A model generated the notes under the pieces. It was not told the origin of the DNA, made no database searches, and saw nothing but the letters and a program-made list of their open reading frames with translations. A stretch of DNA of 50,770 nucleotides. Source: Bifidobacterium hapali. Lineage in GTDB: Bacteria > Actinomycetota > Actinomycetes > Actinomycetales > Bifidobacteriaceae. How positions within the stretch are numbered: the first letter of the stretch is position 1; every line of letters starts with the position of its first letter. Shown here piece by piece: positions 35,218-43,500 of the stretch. Made by a program: the position numbers and the translations under genes. The stretch lies in NCBI RefSeq assembly GCF_002259755.1, contig NZ_MWWY01000033.1, positions 1 to 50,770 of the forward strand, read 5' to 3'.

Positions 35218-35859
35218 CTACTGCAGGGTGAAGCCGTCGAAGGTGAAACCGGGGGAGACGACGCAGGAGACGAGCGCGTCACCGTGGCCGGGAACGGTGC
35301 GCTGCCATACGCCGGCCGGGACGATCGCGTGACCGACAGGCGGCATCGTGCGATTTGCGGCAAACGAGTCGTTGCACACGATTGCAGGGTCGGTGCCGTC
35401 AACGCAAGCCGTGCCATTGCCAGTGTGGCATGCCGATGCGTCGCCATAAGCGACGGACGCGGTGCCGGTCGTTGCATTGATGATCGGTATGTCTGATTGC
35501 ACTGCAGTATCGAAGGAACTTGTTGACCGAGGTACTGCGATACCGTCACCAAGCACGATCGTCGTACGATCGGCTGGATCAGCGGCCGGTTGATCGCCGC
35601 TGCCGCCGAGTTCCAGCGTAACGGTCGCCGGACCGTGCCACAACCAAATCTCGTCGGCGTCGACTTTGTGCCATGAGCTTGCATCACCTTCCGGCAGCAA
35701 GAAATAGATCAGCGACGCTAGCGGTCGGCCGGATGCTGTATCGGTTGCCGGCGCTTGCCAGTCGCGCACATACCAGCCGCCTTCGGGATGGGCTTCAAGT
35801 CCGAGCCGCTCCACGACGGAACGTGCGTACGGGCTCATGTTTTCCAATGCAATGCTCAT
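35218..35859 (-). CDS. Cupin family protein (DUF985/Cupin_5)
   Basis: Small beta-barrel protein of the DUF985 family, 213 aa from ATG 35859, which follows AAGGAGAC. Family features are GLEAHPEGGWYVRDWQAP near the start, SLIYFLLPEGDASSWHKVDA and EIWLWHGPATVTLELGG in the middle, and PAGVWQRTVPGHGDALVSCV then VSPGFTFDGF at the end. The usual length is about 150-170; an insertion of about 50 residues lies between residues 110 and 165. The biochemical role is unknown; some family members are annotated as sugar epimerase-like. Confidence 0.82.
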   Translation of the reverse strand: MSIALENMSPYARSVVERLGLEAHPEGGWYVRDWQAPATDTASGRPLASLIYFLLPEGDASSWHKVDADEIWLWHGPATVTLELGGSGDQPAADPADRTTIVLGDGIAVPRSTSSFDTAVQSDIPIINATTGTASVAYGDASACHTGNGTACVDGTDPAIVCNDSFAANRTMPPVGHAIVPAGVWQRTVPGHGDALVSCVVSPGFTFDGFTLQ

Positions 35860-35987
35860 CGGTGTCTCCTTGTTTGTTCTGTCTGCGATGATCTCATCAC
35901 TATTCGTGGATATGCCAAAGGCGGTGTGAGGCAAGTGTGGGACAAGCGCGAAGCAAGTGTGACAAAGCGGCGGACATAGCAGTAACT

Positions 35988-36130
35988 TCCGCCGGAATAT
36001 CACACTTTTCGGCTGATTTATGTGATATTCCGGCGGTAAGTGGCCCGTTCTCCGCCGGAATATCACGTTTGGAGGCTGAGTTCTGTGATATTCCGGCGGA
36101 AAGCGTTAGGGCATCCGCCGGAATATCACA
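35988..36130. repeat. Array of five TCCGCCGGAATATCACA half-sites in alternating orientation
   Basis: Copies lie at 35988-36004 (+), 36021-36036 (-), 36051-36066 (+), 36084-36100 (-) and 36114-36130 (+). Start-to-start steps are 33, 30, 33 and 30 bp, so the unit is a 63-bp tandem repeat with inverted halves, present 2.5 times. Spacers are 13-17 bp and poorly conserved. The array fills the divergent-side leader of the DUF985 gene and the 3' side of the amidohydrolase gene. Confidence 0.88.
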
Positions 36131-36222
36131 TGTACTAGGTGTTTGCATAGGTATTGGGGGAGTTTGTGCTCAAACGGATTGATGTAAGCGAGAGCAGAAC
36201 CATCTGAGCCATTCAATCCGAA

Positions 36223-37674
36223 TCAGAACGCGCCATTGTTATACACGACGCGCCCGGAAATCACGGTGGCACGGTTCGTGCCCGCACCATGCCGCACCAG
36301 CTCCTCAAGCGTATCCTCGATACCGCGCGGCGTTGCCACATACACCGGCACATCGAAGAACGCAAGATCGGCCATCGCACCAGCATTAATCTGACCGATA
36401 CGACCCGCGCCCACATGCATGCCGAGTTCCTGCGCGCCGCCCAAGGTCATCATACGAATCAGTCGATGCGTCAAATCATCGCCTTTGTAGCCTTGCTCAC
36501 GAGCCAAATCGTACAGCATTGCCACATCGTCGAGTACGTCCAAACTCGGCGAACTCGACAGCGAATCGGTGCCGACCGCCAGCAGATTACCTTCCTCAAG
36601 ATACTCGCGGATCGGTGCGTCGCGTCCAGTCACGGTAATCCGATTCGACCGCGGACACAGGGCCACGCCTACGCCGCGCTGCCGCAAAATACGGCGATCC
36701 TCGCCGTCCGCCCATACGCCGTGCGCGATATGCACATCCGGGCCGAGCGAGCCGAGCTGATCGAGGAACTGAATCGCAGACGCGCCCATGCCAGCATCCT
36801 TGAGCTGCTGATAACTGGCCCAGTCGCGGTCGCGCCACGCAGCCGCAGAATATGTGGACAGTGTGGAAGATGCTGCGGTTTGCGGGGCTTCAAGCGACGT
36901 GGCAGAGCCGGCAGCACCAGCGCCGCTCCAACTCGCCCCAGCCTCCATCGGCGTCTCCGCCAAATGAATATGCAATCGCATATCAAGCTGGCGCGCAATA
37001 TCCGGCAAATCCACAAACGGAGCGGTTTCCAACGTGTACGGAGCGTGCGGACTAATGCCGATACTCGGCAAATCCTCAGCGCGCATCCGTCCCAAATGAC
37101 GCACGAGCTCGCGAACGCCGATCTTACGCCAGTCGTCGTTACGCCAATCCATGACCTCCCAGTACGCTACGCCGTGCATGCCTTGCGAAGCCAGCGCACC
37201 CGCAGCCTCCGGATCAGTCACAATATCCGCCGCCGCCGTGGTTCCAGCTTCGACCATCATGCGCGCACCCTGCTCAGCCGACGCTTTCCAATCGCCCTCG
37301 GCGCACAGCCGCTCGTAAACCGGGTTAAACCCCAGCTCCCAGTCGCGGAAACTCGCGTACGTGCCGCGACCGACCTCGGCCATGTTCGTGTATTGCAGAT
37401 GCGTGTGCGCGTTGATTAAGCCCGGCGTAATAATGCCGTGCCAGTGATGCTCGGTAATGCGAGCGTGCGCAGCCATATCTTGCCGCAGCGTGTCGAGCAC
37501 CCAGCGGCGCGTGCCTACGTGCACTACGCGGCTACCGGCCACGGCGATCGCGCCATCCATGATCACCGGTCCGGTGACGGGAATGATCAGCGGCGCACTG
37601 TACAGCGTCACCTCGTTGAGCGGTGCCGGGTGCGCGGCCGCATACAAAGGGTCAAAATCGTCGGTTGTGGTCAT
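36223..37674 (-). CDS. Amidohydrolase, probable S-adenosylhomocysteine/nucleoside deaminase
   Basis: Metal-dependent amidohydrolase of the AtzA/TrzA and MTA/SAH deaminase group, 483 aa. Metal ligands are His90 and His92 in NAHTHLQY, the His of HIHLAETPMEAG, and Asp of AVGTDSLSSSPS; IGISPHAPYT and ALCPRSNRITVTG are typical of MTA/SAH deaminases. The gene lies 49 bp downstream of an SAHH-like gene on the same strand, which favours a nucleoside substrate over triazines. No Shine-Dalgarno is visible; TATAAA (37686-37681, minus) ends 6 nt before the ATG, so a leaderless start is possible. Aminofutalosine or other deaminase activity is an alternative. Confidence 0.78.
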   Translation of the reverse strand: MTTTDDFDPLYAAAHPAPLNEVTLYSAPLIIPVTGPVIMDGAIAVAGSRVVHVGTRRWVLDTLRQDMAAHARITEHHWHGIITPGLINAHTHLQYTNMAEVGRGTYASFRDWELGFNPVYERLCAEGDWKASAEQGARMMVEAGTTAAADIVTDPEAAGALASQGMHGVAYWEVMDWRNDDWRKIGVRELVRHLGRMRAEDLPSIGISPHAPYTLETAPFVDLPDIARQLDMRLHIHLAETPMEAGASWSGAGAAGSATSLEAPQTAASSTLSTYSAAAWRDRDWASYQQLKDAGMGASAIQFLDQLGSLGPDVHIAHGVWADGEDRRILRQRGVGVALCPRSNRITVTGRDAPIREYLEEGNLLAVGTDSLSSSPSLDVLDDVAMLYDLAREQGYKGDDLTHRLIRMMTLGGAQELGMHVGAGRIGQINAGAMADLAFFDVPVYVATPRGIEDTLEELVRHGAGTNRATVISGRVVYNNGAF

Positions 37675-37723
37675 GAGTCATTTATACCGGGTGGCCTGCC
37701 GTCGACTGCGGTGACGGCTCCGT

Positions 37724-39223
37724 TCAATGTGTATCGGCGAATCGCGTGAGTTGCCAGCTGTAACCGTTGTCAGCAACTGTGCGGCTGGCCGCGAATCCGC
37801 GCGCAGACAGTGCGATTGCAGCAATGCGACGGTCGGATGCTGCGTCGAGCCGGTGTAGTCCGGGAGTAAGCGGACGGTCGGCTGCTCGTGACTCGAGCAG
37901 ACGTGCGACAGCACTCGCTTGCACAGCGAAACTTAAATCCATGATTTCGATCGGATTGCCTCCGCCAGCCGTGTAATTGACACCATCGCCCTCGGCGAGC
38001 AAAGTGAGCGTCGGCCCTTTCGGCACATGTAGCTCGCGGATATTGCGCGCATTGTCGTGACAAAAATCAGGAACGTCGTCGAGTGCAATTTCGTTAGCAA
38101 TACCGCCGATCACCGCTAATGCAGCGCCTTCGCGCATACATCGTAGATGATCAACGGTAAGCGTATGCCGCACGCCAGTTGCGGATACGACGATGTCGGC
38201 GGTAGCAATTGCAGCGTTGATATCGAGTGCGGCAAATCCGTCAAATACTGCTCGCAACGCAGCCACCGGATCAGTATCGCTCACAGTCACGTGCGCACCG
38301 AGTGCGCGCACGCGACGAGCGAACCCGCGGCCGACCGGACCGTACCCGATCACGGCAACGTTCGCACCATCGAAACGGCTCGCGCCCAGCAGCTCCTGCA
38401 TGGTTGTCACGCATGTTTCGCCGGTGCCGTGCTCGTTATCGAACCCGGTTTTGAGCACGCTATCATTCACCGCGATCACCGGGAACGTGAGCGCGCCCGC
38501 ATCTTGCATGGCTTGGAATGCGCGTACGCCGCTGGTTGTCTCCTCAGCCACGCCGATCAGGTCAGGAAGAAAGTGCGGCCGCGCGCTCGCGGCGAGACGG
38601 GCGAAACTTGCGCCATCATCAATGATGATCTGCGGGTGGATTGTATCCAACAGTCGCAACGCACCAGCTTGTGTTTCAGAGGCAGTCCAGCGCGTGTCAG
38701 CTTCTACTGCGATTCCTTCGCGGCGCAGTTGATCGGCTACACGCTGGTCGGTTTCAGACGGGTCCGCGAACACGCCGACTGTCGCGCCAGCTGACTTGAG
38801 GGCGCGCAGCAGTACCGCCGTTTTCGGCTCCAGTACCAGACATACGGCGATACGAATGCCTTTGAAATTAACGGTTTCCTGCAGCTGACTCATGAGCGCG
38901 CGCAGCACTGGCATGTGCGATTGCGCGTAGTCGATCGCGTCCTTACCGGATAGTGCGCGCGCATCCGGAATATCGGCTGTGCGGGTGGGGTAGAGAGGGG
39001 CGCTCTGCGAGTCGGTTTGTGCTACGTCGTCGTTCTCACGGGTCTGCGTTTGGCTTGTGGTATGAGCCTCGACGATCATGCCCCATTGCGCCGCCTGAAC
39101 GGCAAAGTCCGGTGCGGCATGCTGCGGTACCGCAATGCGGGCTCCAGCCAACGAACGGTTCGTACGCTGCGAATACTGCGCGGCCCAAACGGGGAATTCT
39201 ATACCCTTTCCCATATCCTCCAT
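37724..39223 (-). CDS. Divergent S-adenosylhomocysteine hydrolase-like protein (possible S-inosylhomocysteine hydrolase)
   Basis: NAD-dependent thioether hydrolase of the SAHH family, 499 aa with about 90 extra N-terminal residues. Retained: GVAEETTSGV (224-233), Lys258, Asp262 and Asn263 in NDSVLKTGFDNEHG, and the Rossmann motif GYGPVGRG (293-300). Changed: the canonical CLHMTxE/QT is CLVLEPKT (128-135), so the His and Thr are lost and the Glu/Gln that reads the adenine amino group is Lys134; the canonical GHPS is GNPI (Asn423). The usual C-terminal KPDxYRY is not seen. Shine-Dalgarno AAGGAAGGAG precedes ATG 39223. Its neighbour is a probable SAH deaminase. Confidence 0.8.
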   Translation of the reverse strand: MEDMGKGIEFPVWAAQYSQRTNRSLAGARIAVPQHAAPDFAVQAAQWGMIVEAHTTSQTQTRENDDVAQTDSQSAPLYPTRTADIPDARALSGKDAIDYAQSHMPVLRALMSQLQETVNFKGIRIAVCLVLEPKTAVLLRALKSAGATVGVFADPSETDQRVADQLRREGIAVEADTRWTASETQAGALRLLDTIHPQIIIDDGASFARLAASARPHFLPDLIGVAEETTSGVRAFQAMQDAGALTFPVIAVNDSVLKTGFDNEHGTGETCVTTMQELLGASRFDGANVAVIGYGPVGRGFARRVRALGAHVTVSDTDPVAALRAVFDGFAALDINAAIATADIVVSATGVRHTLTVDHLRCMREGAALAVIGGIANEIALDDVPDFCHDNARNIRELHVPKGPTLTLLAEGDGVNYTAGGGNPIEIMDLSFAVQASAVARLLESRAADRPLTPGLHRLDAASDRRIAAIALSARGFAASRTVADNGYSWQLTRFADTH

Positions 39224-39323
39224 GTGGGTGCTCCTTCCTTAGTTTGGTAAGTTCCACTCTTATGTGGATGCGTGATGCCTGTCAATGTGGTGCGAGCGGT
39301 ACGTCGGAAGCAGATTGGCTTTT

Positions 39324-39485
39324 TTTTGGAGTGCATCTTGCAGTTCTAGGTCATTAGCCAGAGTATCCGCCTATCTCTGCGTTCAGTCGAGTGTTGAAAA
39401 ATGGCCATTTTCCAACACTCGACTACGACCGCTTGACCCTACATACTTGGCCAAATAACCTAGAACTGCAAGATGCACTCCAAAA
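39324..39485. repeat. 162-bp inverted-repeat element with central AAAATGGCCATTTT
   Basis: The 28-bp perfect ends (TTTTGGAGTGCATCTTGC then AGTTCTAGGT, and complement at 39458-39485) enclose a second palindrome at 39386-39423 (GTCGAGTGTTG ... CAACACTCGAC) centred on AAAATGGCCATTTT. With small gaps the outer arms extend to 39316-39493 (TTGGCTT/AAGCCAA). Ends and centre match the element at 22576-22715. It separates radA from the SAHH-like gene. Confidence 0.85.
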
Positions 39486-39537
39486 CAAGCCAAAGTTCGC
39501 TGATTCACTCGCCGCTACCGACGCGACGCATCCCGTT

Positions 39538-41151
39538 TCATTTCACCGTCCCGCTCCAGATTGCGTCAAGTGCATCCTTGAGGGTGTTGACTTCGATGAC
39601 GTGCAGCCCCGGTACATTGACCTTTTTACGCAACGGTGGCACCACAGCCGTTGTAAACCCAAGCCGAGCCGCCTCTCGCAGACGATACTCCAAACGCGGC
39701 ACCGGCCGAACCTGACCCGTCAACGAAATCTCACCGATCGCACACGTCGTACGCGCGATCGGGCGTGACTTCGCGGCGCTCGCCAATGCAGCCACAATCG
39801 CCAGATCACACGCCGGTTCCTTTGCCAGCCCGCCCGCAATCGTCGACACATATAAGTCGTTTGCCAGCAGATTCACCTTTCCATGCCGGTACAGCACGGC
39901 TGTGAGCATTGCAATCCGATTCGTGTCCACGCCATTGACCGCGCGGCGCGGTGTCGGCAGCACCGAACTGGTCACCAGCGACTGCACTTCGATCGGCAGT
40001 GAACGATGACCGTCCAACGTAAATGTCACGCACGTGCCCTCAACTGGCGGTGTGGCGGTTCCATTCGCATCCGTCACACCGGTTGACGACAAGAACAAGC
40101 CGGACGGATCATTCACTTCCTCAATACCTTCGCCGCTCATGTCGAAACAGCCAACTTCGTCGGTCGGGCCGAAACGGTTCTTCACCGCGCGCAACATGCG
40201 CAACGCGGTTTGCGAGTCGCCCTCGAACTGACAAACCACATCCACAAGATGTTCGAGCGTGCGCGGACCAGCAATTGACCCATCTTTCGTTACATGACCG
40301 ACCAGCAAAACCGGCACATCAAGCCGTTTCGCAGTGTCGATGAGCGCGCTCGCAACCTCACGAACTTGCGTGGAACCGCCTGAAATACCATCGACGTCTT
40401 GCGACACGATCGTTTGCGCCGAGTCGACGATCGCGAGCGCAGGTTTCGTCTGTTCGATCAATCCCAACGCGGTAGCGAGGTCGGTGGTGGATGCGAGCAG
40501 TAGGTTTGGCTCGACTGCGTTGATGCGAGCGGCTCGCAGACGGACTTGCGCGAGTGATTCCTCGCCGGAGATGTAGAGGACGGGACGCGGTGGTGTGCTG
40601 GTTGTGTTGGTTATGCTGCTGGCAGTGACGTTGGTGGCTGTGTTGGGTGTATTGTCGGCAGCCGTGTGATCGGTCGCGTGATCGCGAGTTGTGACATGAC
40701 CGCGAGTCGTTGTGCTGGCTCCAGTACTGGCCGCCTTACCGGCAGTGCCGCGTTGTTGTGCGGCGCGCGCGATATTGCCCGCCGTTTCCAGCAGTAGCGT
40801 GGACTTGCCAATGCCAGGCTCGCCGGCGATGAGCACGACTGAGCCGGGTACGATACCGCCACCGAGTACGCGATCGAACTCGCCAAACCCGGTAGGAATA
40901 CGGGTGACGGTATCGGTGGTGATGTCGGTGATCGGTCGGGCGGCGGCTTGTGCGGATACGACACCGGCTGTGGTTCGCGCGGTGCGACCGGGTGCGGCGG
41001 TACGATTGCCCGTCGCTGTGGTTGCGGTTGGTCGCGCCTCGCGGAATTCCTCGACGGTACCCCATTGACCGCATTCGGGACAGCGGCCGAGCCATTTCGG
41101 TCCGCTCCAACCACATTCGGAACACACGTACTGTACGGAGGTTTTCGCCAT
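39538..41151 (-). CDS. radA: DNA repair protein RadA (Sms)
   Basis: RecA-like helicase promoting branch migration in recombination. The start at ATG 41151 gives AKTSVQYVCSECGWSGPKWL and the zinc finger CSEC...CPEC. Walker A is GEPGIGKS (110-117), the RadA signature is KNRFG (324-328), and the C-terminal half has the Lon-like domain (ALASAAKSRPI, TGQVRPV). At 537 aa it is about 80 longer than usual: residues about 132-188 are a T/A/N/H-rich insertion (TTTRGHVTTRDHATDHTA) between Walker A and VLYISGEES. Confidence 0.93.
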   Translation of the reverse strand: MAKTSVQYVCSECGWSGPKWLGRCPECGQWGTVEEFREARPTATTATGNRTAAPGRTARTTAGVVSAQAAARPITDITTDTVTRIPTGFGEFDRVLGGGIVPGSVVLIAGEPGIGKSTLLLETAGNIARAAQQRGTAGKAASTGASTTTRGHVTTRDHATDHTAADNTPNTATNVTASSITNTTSTPPRPVLYISGEESLAQVRLRAARINAVEPNLLLASTTDLATALGLIEQTKPALAIVDSAQTIVSQDVDGISGGSTQVREVASALIDTAKRLDVPVLLVGHVTKDGSIAGPRTLEHLVDVVCQFEGDSQTALRMLRAVKNRFGPTDEVGCFDMSGEGIEEVNDPSGLFLSSTGVTDANGTATPPVEGTCVTFTLDGHRSLPIEVQSLVTSSVLPTPRRAVNGVDTNRIAMLTAVLYRHGKVNLLANDLYVSTIAGGLAKEPACDLAIVAALASAAKSRPIARTTCAIGEISLTGQVRPVPRLEYRLREAARLGFTTAVVPPLRKKVNVPGLHVIEVNTLKDALDAIWSGTVK

Positions 41152-41337
41152 ACGCTCGACGCTATCGGTGTTTGACGACAATGCCGATGGACCTATTGAT
41201 CGATGGGATCGATGCATTGCTCGCCATCGCAGTCCGCCGCAGTCGTCACATGCCGCTCTCTCCGCTGCGTCTACTGCCGTCCCGAGTGCAGAATTACGGA
41301 TTCGTCCGCGTCATGCGGCTGTGAGAGAATCAAAGCC

Positions 41338-41997
41338 ATGTCGAACACTCAATCATCGTCTTCTGTATCGCCGTCTCACGGTAAGTTAATCGCCGTCGTG
41401 GTTGCTGCGGCGTTGGTGATCGTTCTCGCGCTGCTGTCTGCGTTTATTTGGCCGGGTTGGGCGCTCAACAAGAACGCCGCGTCGCAGCAGGGAGCTGGTC
41501 AGACGTCTGCGTCTGGAGACTCAAATAGCGAGGACAGCAAGACGGAAGAGGAACCGACTACGCCGAGTATTAAGGCGACCGCGTTGCCTGATGGTGCGAG
41601 TGAACTGCTCAAGGCGATGCCGGACACGGTATTGAATTACGCGCGTACGAAGGCAGATGCGAGCACGACGTGGAATAGTACGTCGCCGCTCGAAGAGTAC
41701 ACGCTGACGTATTCGACTGGCGATAGTGCGAAGGACGTAACGTTGATCGTGGCGCAGTGGACGACTGCGGATGCTGCGAAGACTCAGTATACTGCTCTGT
41801 CGGGTGCGCTGACTGGCACTGAGCTTGGCTCGGGTAAGGTGAAAGTTTCCGGTGAGGAGAAGGGCAGTTATACTGCCAAAACTGATGCGAACGACGAACA
41901 GAAGGCGATCGCGGTTTGGCAAAATGATACTGTCGTATTCCAAGCGATGGGCGCCAAGGCTGCGGTTGAGCGGTTCTATCAGAAGTTCCCTCTGTGA
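41338..41997 (+). CDS. Membrane-anchored protein of unknown function
   Basis: 219 aa from ATG 41338. A short Ser-rich cytosolic start is followed by one membrane segment (residues about 17-39), a Ser/Glu/Thr linker, and an extracellular domain of about 140 residues (SPLEEYTLTYSTGDSAKDVT, TLIVAQWTTADAAKTQYTAL). I do not recognise the domain. The start was chosen because the membrane segment is then N-terminal; the upstream frame is Cys- and Arg-rich and unlikely. It is divergent from radA. Confidence 0.7.
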   Translation: MSNTQSSSSVSPSHGKLIAVVVAAALVIVLALLSAFIWPGWALNKNAASQQGAGQTSASGDSNSEDSKTEEEPTTPSIKATALPDGASELLKAMPDTVLNYARTKADASTTWNSTSPLEEYTLTYSTGDSAKDVTLIVAQWTTADAAKTQYTALSGALTGTELGSGKVKVSGEEKGSYTAKTDANDEQKAIAVWQNDTVVFQAMGAKAAVERFYQKFPL

Positions 41998-42112
41998 GAT
42001 GTACCGCGCAGGTTTGCTTGAGAATGATTCCCAAAGTCTTACGGTTACATAGTTGCTAGTTGATATGGTTGCGTGACGGTAAACACAGTCAAAACGCCCG
42101 TATAGGTGACTG

Positions 42113-42154
42113 TTACCGTTCGTCCCCGAATACGTGTACTATTGGGCAAGTTGC
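42113..42154 (+). promoter_or_regulatory. Promoter of the bS22-like gene
   Basis: -35 TTACCG (42113-42118), 18-bp spacer, -10 TACTAT (42137-42142), then CAAGTTGC (42147-42154) as in the S10 and tRNA-Ser promoters. Confidence 0.65.
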
Positions 42155-42187
42155 AAACTTTTCCATTACATAGGATCGGAGGCTGAG

Positions 42188-42277
42188 ATGGGTTCGGTCA
42201 TCAAGAAGCGCCGCAAGCGGATGAGCAAGAAGAAGCACCGCAAACTGCTGCGTAAGACTCGCCACCAGCGCAAGTAG
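42188..42277 (+). CDS. AURKAIP1/COX24-type small basic ribosomal protein (bS22-like)
   Basis: A 29-aa, almost wholly basic peptide: [19 protein letters not shown] then [10 protein letters not shown]. This is the actinobacterial AURKAIP1/COX24 domain family, whose mycobacterial member was found as a small-subunit protein near the decoding centre (bS22). Shine-Dalgarno CGGAGG lies 5 nt before ATG 42188. It forms its own unit with a strong promoter and a strong terminator. It is slightly shorter than the usual 32-33 aa, ending right after HQRK. Confidence 0.88.
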   Translation: MGSVIKKRRKRMSKKKHRKLLRKTRHQRK

Positions 42278-42304
42278 TCTTTTCGCTCACTTGGTGAGCA
42301 ACAC

Positions 42305-42348
42305 AAAAAGCCCCTTACAAACCGGAAGGTTTACGTAAGGGGCTTTTT
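42305..42348 (+). terminator. Terminator of the bS22-like gene
   Basis: AAAAAGCCCCTTAC and GTAAGGGGCTTTTT form a 14-bp perfect stem with an inner AACC/GGTT pair, ending in a T run. Confidence 0.95.
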
Positions 42349-42459
42349 CGTTGTTATTAAGGTTGTTGTTGGGGGCACTGTTCTGGTTCAGAAGCAAAAA
42401 CACAGTAATGCGCAGTTGTTGTACTGCGGGATATGCGTTTTTTGAGCGTCTCCGAGAGC

Positions 42460-42598
42460 TTTCGAGCATTTTTCAAGCGTAACTGCGCGCAATCAACACA
42501 TGCGCGCGCACTTACGCTCGTTTTTTGCCTCAAAATCGAGCATAACTGCGCGCACCCTTCATAATTGCGCGCAGTTACGCTCGAAAAATGCTCGGAAA
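42460..42598. repeat. Large inverted repeat with alternating GCGTAACTGCGCGCA half-sites
   Basis: Outer arms of about 34 bp (42460-42493 and 42564-42598, a few mismatches) carry TTTCGAGCATTTTTCAAGC and GTAACTGCGCGCAAT. Between them is a second divergent pair (around 42500-42520 reverse, 42536-42555 forward), giving +,-,+,- order. It lies between two convergent genes (bS22-like and rpiA). No protein is encoded. Confidence 0.8.
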
Positions 42599-42639
42599 CA
42601 GTATGCGCCAGAACATCAATGCCAGTTACCAGCGCAAGC

Positions 42640-43338
42640 TCACTTGTTGCTGTTGGTCATCACGCGCGGACCATTCGGATCGCCGACAATCACCTTGTCA
42701 ACCATGTTGAGGAACAGACCGTGCTCAACCACACCAACCGTAGTGATCAGGTCTTCGGCCAAATCCTGCGGGTGATCGATACGCTCAAGGTGCAGGTCAA
42801 CCACGTAGTTGTTCTCATCGGTGCGCACCGGCTTGCCGTCAGCGTCGAGACGCAGCGTCGGCTTGTAACCGCGGTCTTCGAAACGCTTAATCACATGGCC
42901 AGCGCCGAACGGAATCACTTCAACCGGCAGCGGGAACTTGCCGATCGTGTCCACAACCTTGGACTCGTCAACAATCCACACGATCTTGTCGGAGTTGGTG
43001 GCCACAATCTTCTCCCACAGCAGAGCCGCGCCGCCACCTTTAATACCGTTGAAGTTCTTGTCGACCTCGTCCGCGCCGTCAATCGTGATGTCAATGTGGT
43101 CAACGTCGTCAATGTCGACGATCTTGATACCGTAGCCTTCAGCCTGCTCCTGCGTGCGACGCGACGTAGTCACGCCAGTGAACTGCAGACCCTCTTCCTT
43201 GACGCGACGGCCGAGCTCATCCACGAGGAATCGCACGGTTGAACCGGTGCCGAGACCTGCGATCATGCCATTAGTAATCAGCTTGGCGGCTTCGATACCT
43301 GCCGCCTTCTTCAGCGCATCCTGCTGTGCCTTATCCAT
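42640..43338 (-). CDS. rpiA: Ribose-5-phosphate isomerase A
   Basis: Interconverts ribose 5-phosphate and ribulose 5-phosphate, needed in the bifid shunt and nucleotide synthesis. Family motifs are [18 protein letters not shown] near the start, [20 protein letters not shown], and [20 protein letters not shown]. At 232 aa it is a normal length. A good Shine-Dalgarno (AAGGAG) precedes ATG 43338. It is a single-gene unit with repeats on its 3' side. Confidence 0.95.
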   Translation of the reverse strand: MDKAQQDALKKAAGIEAAKLITNGMIAGLGTGSTVRFLVDELGRRVKEEGLQFTGVTTSRRTQEQAEGYGIKIVDIDDVDHIDITIDGADEVDKNFNGIKGGGAALLWEKIVATNSDKIVWIVDESKVVDTIGKFPLPVEVIPFGAGHVIKRFEDRGYKPTLRLDADGKPVRTDENNYVVDLHLERIDHPQDLAEDLITTVGVVEHGLFLNMVDKVIVGDPNGPRVMTNSNK

Positions 43339-43500
43339 GTGTTCTCCTTCGATGGACGACGGAAATCGTGCCTCGCGCGAGTTGCGTTCGGCCTACCTCT
43401 CAGTGTATCCGATATGTTGCTTGTTGTGATCTTGTGTCCGGTTTATGGTGCGATTTGTGGTCGTATGTTGGCCTGTTCGTTACCCGCAGAGCAGTCGCGT

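Noticed and set aside
35988..36130. CRISPR array
   Set aside because: The repeats are only 16-17 bp, alternate in orientation, and have 13-17 bp related spacers; no cas genes are present.
37724..39223. Ordinary S-adenosylhomocysteinase (ahcY)
   Set aside because: The adenine-site signature and the C-terminal tail of canonical enzymes are changed, so a plain assignment would overstate the evidence.
41203..41337. Upstream extension of the membrane-anchored unknown protein
   Set aside because: The extra 45 residues are Cys/Arg/Ser-rich, overlap the radA promoter side, and would place the membrane segment internally without reason.
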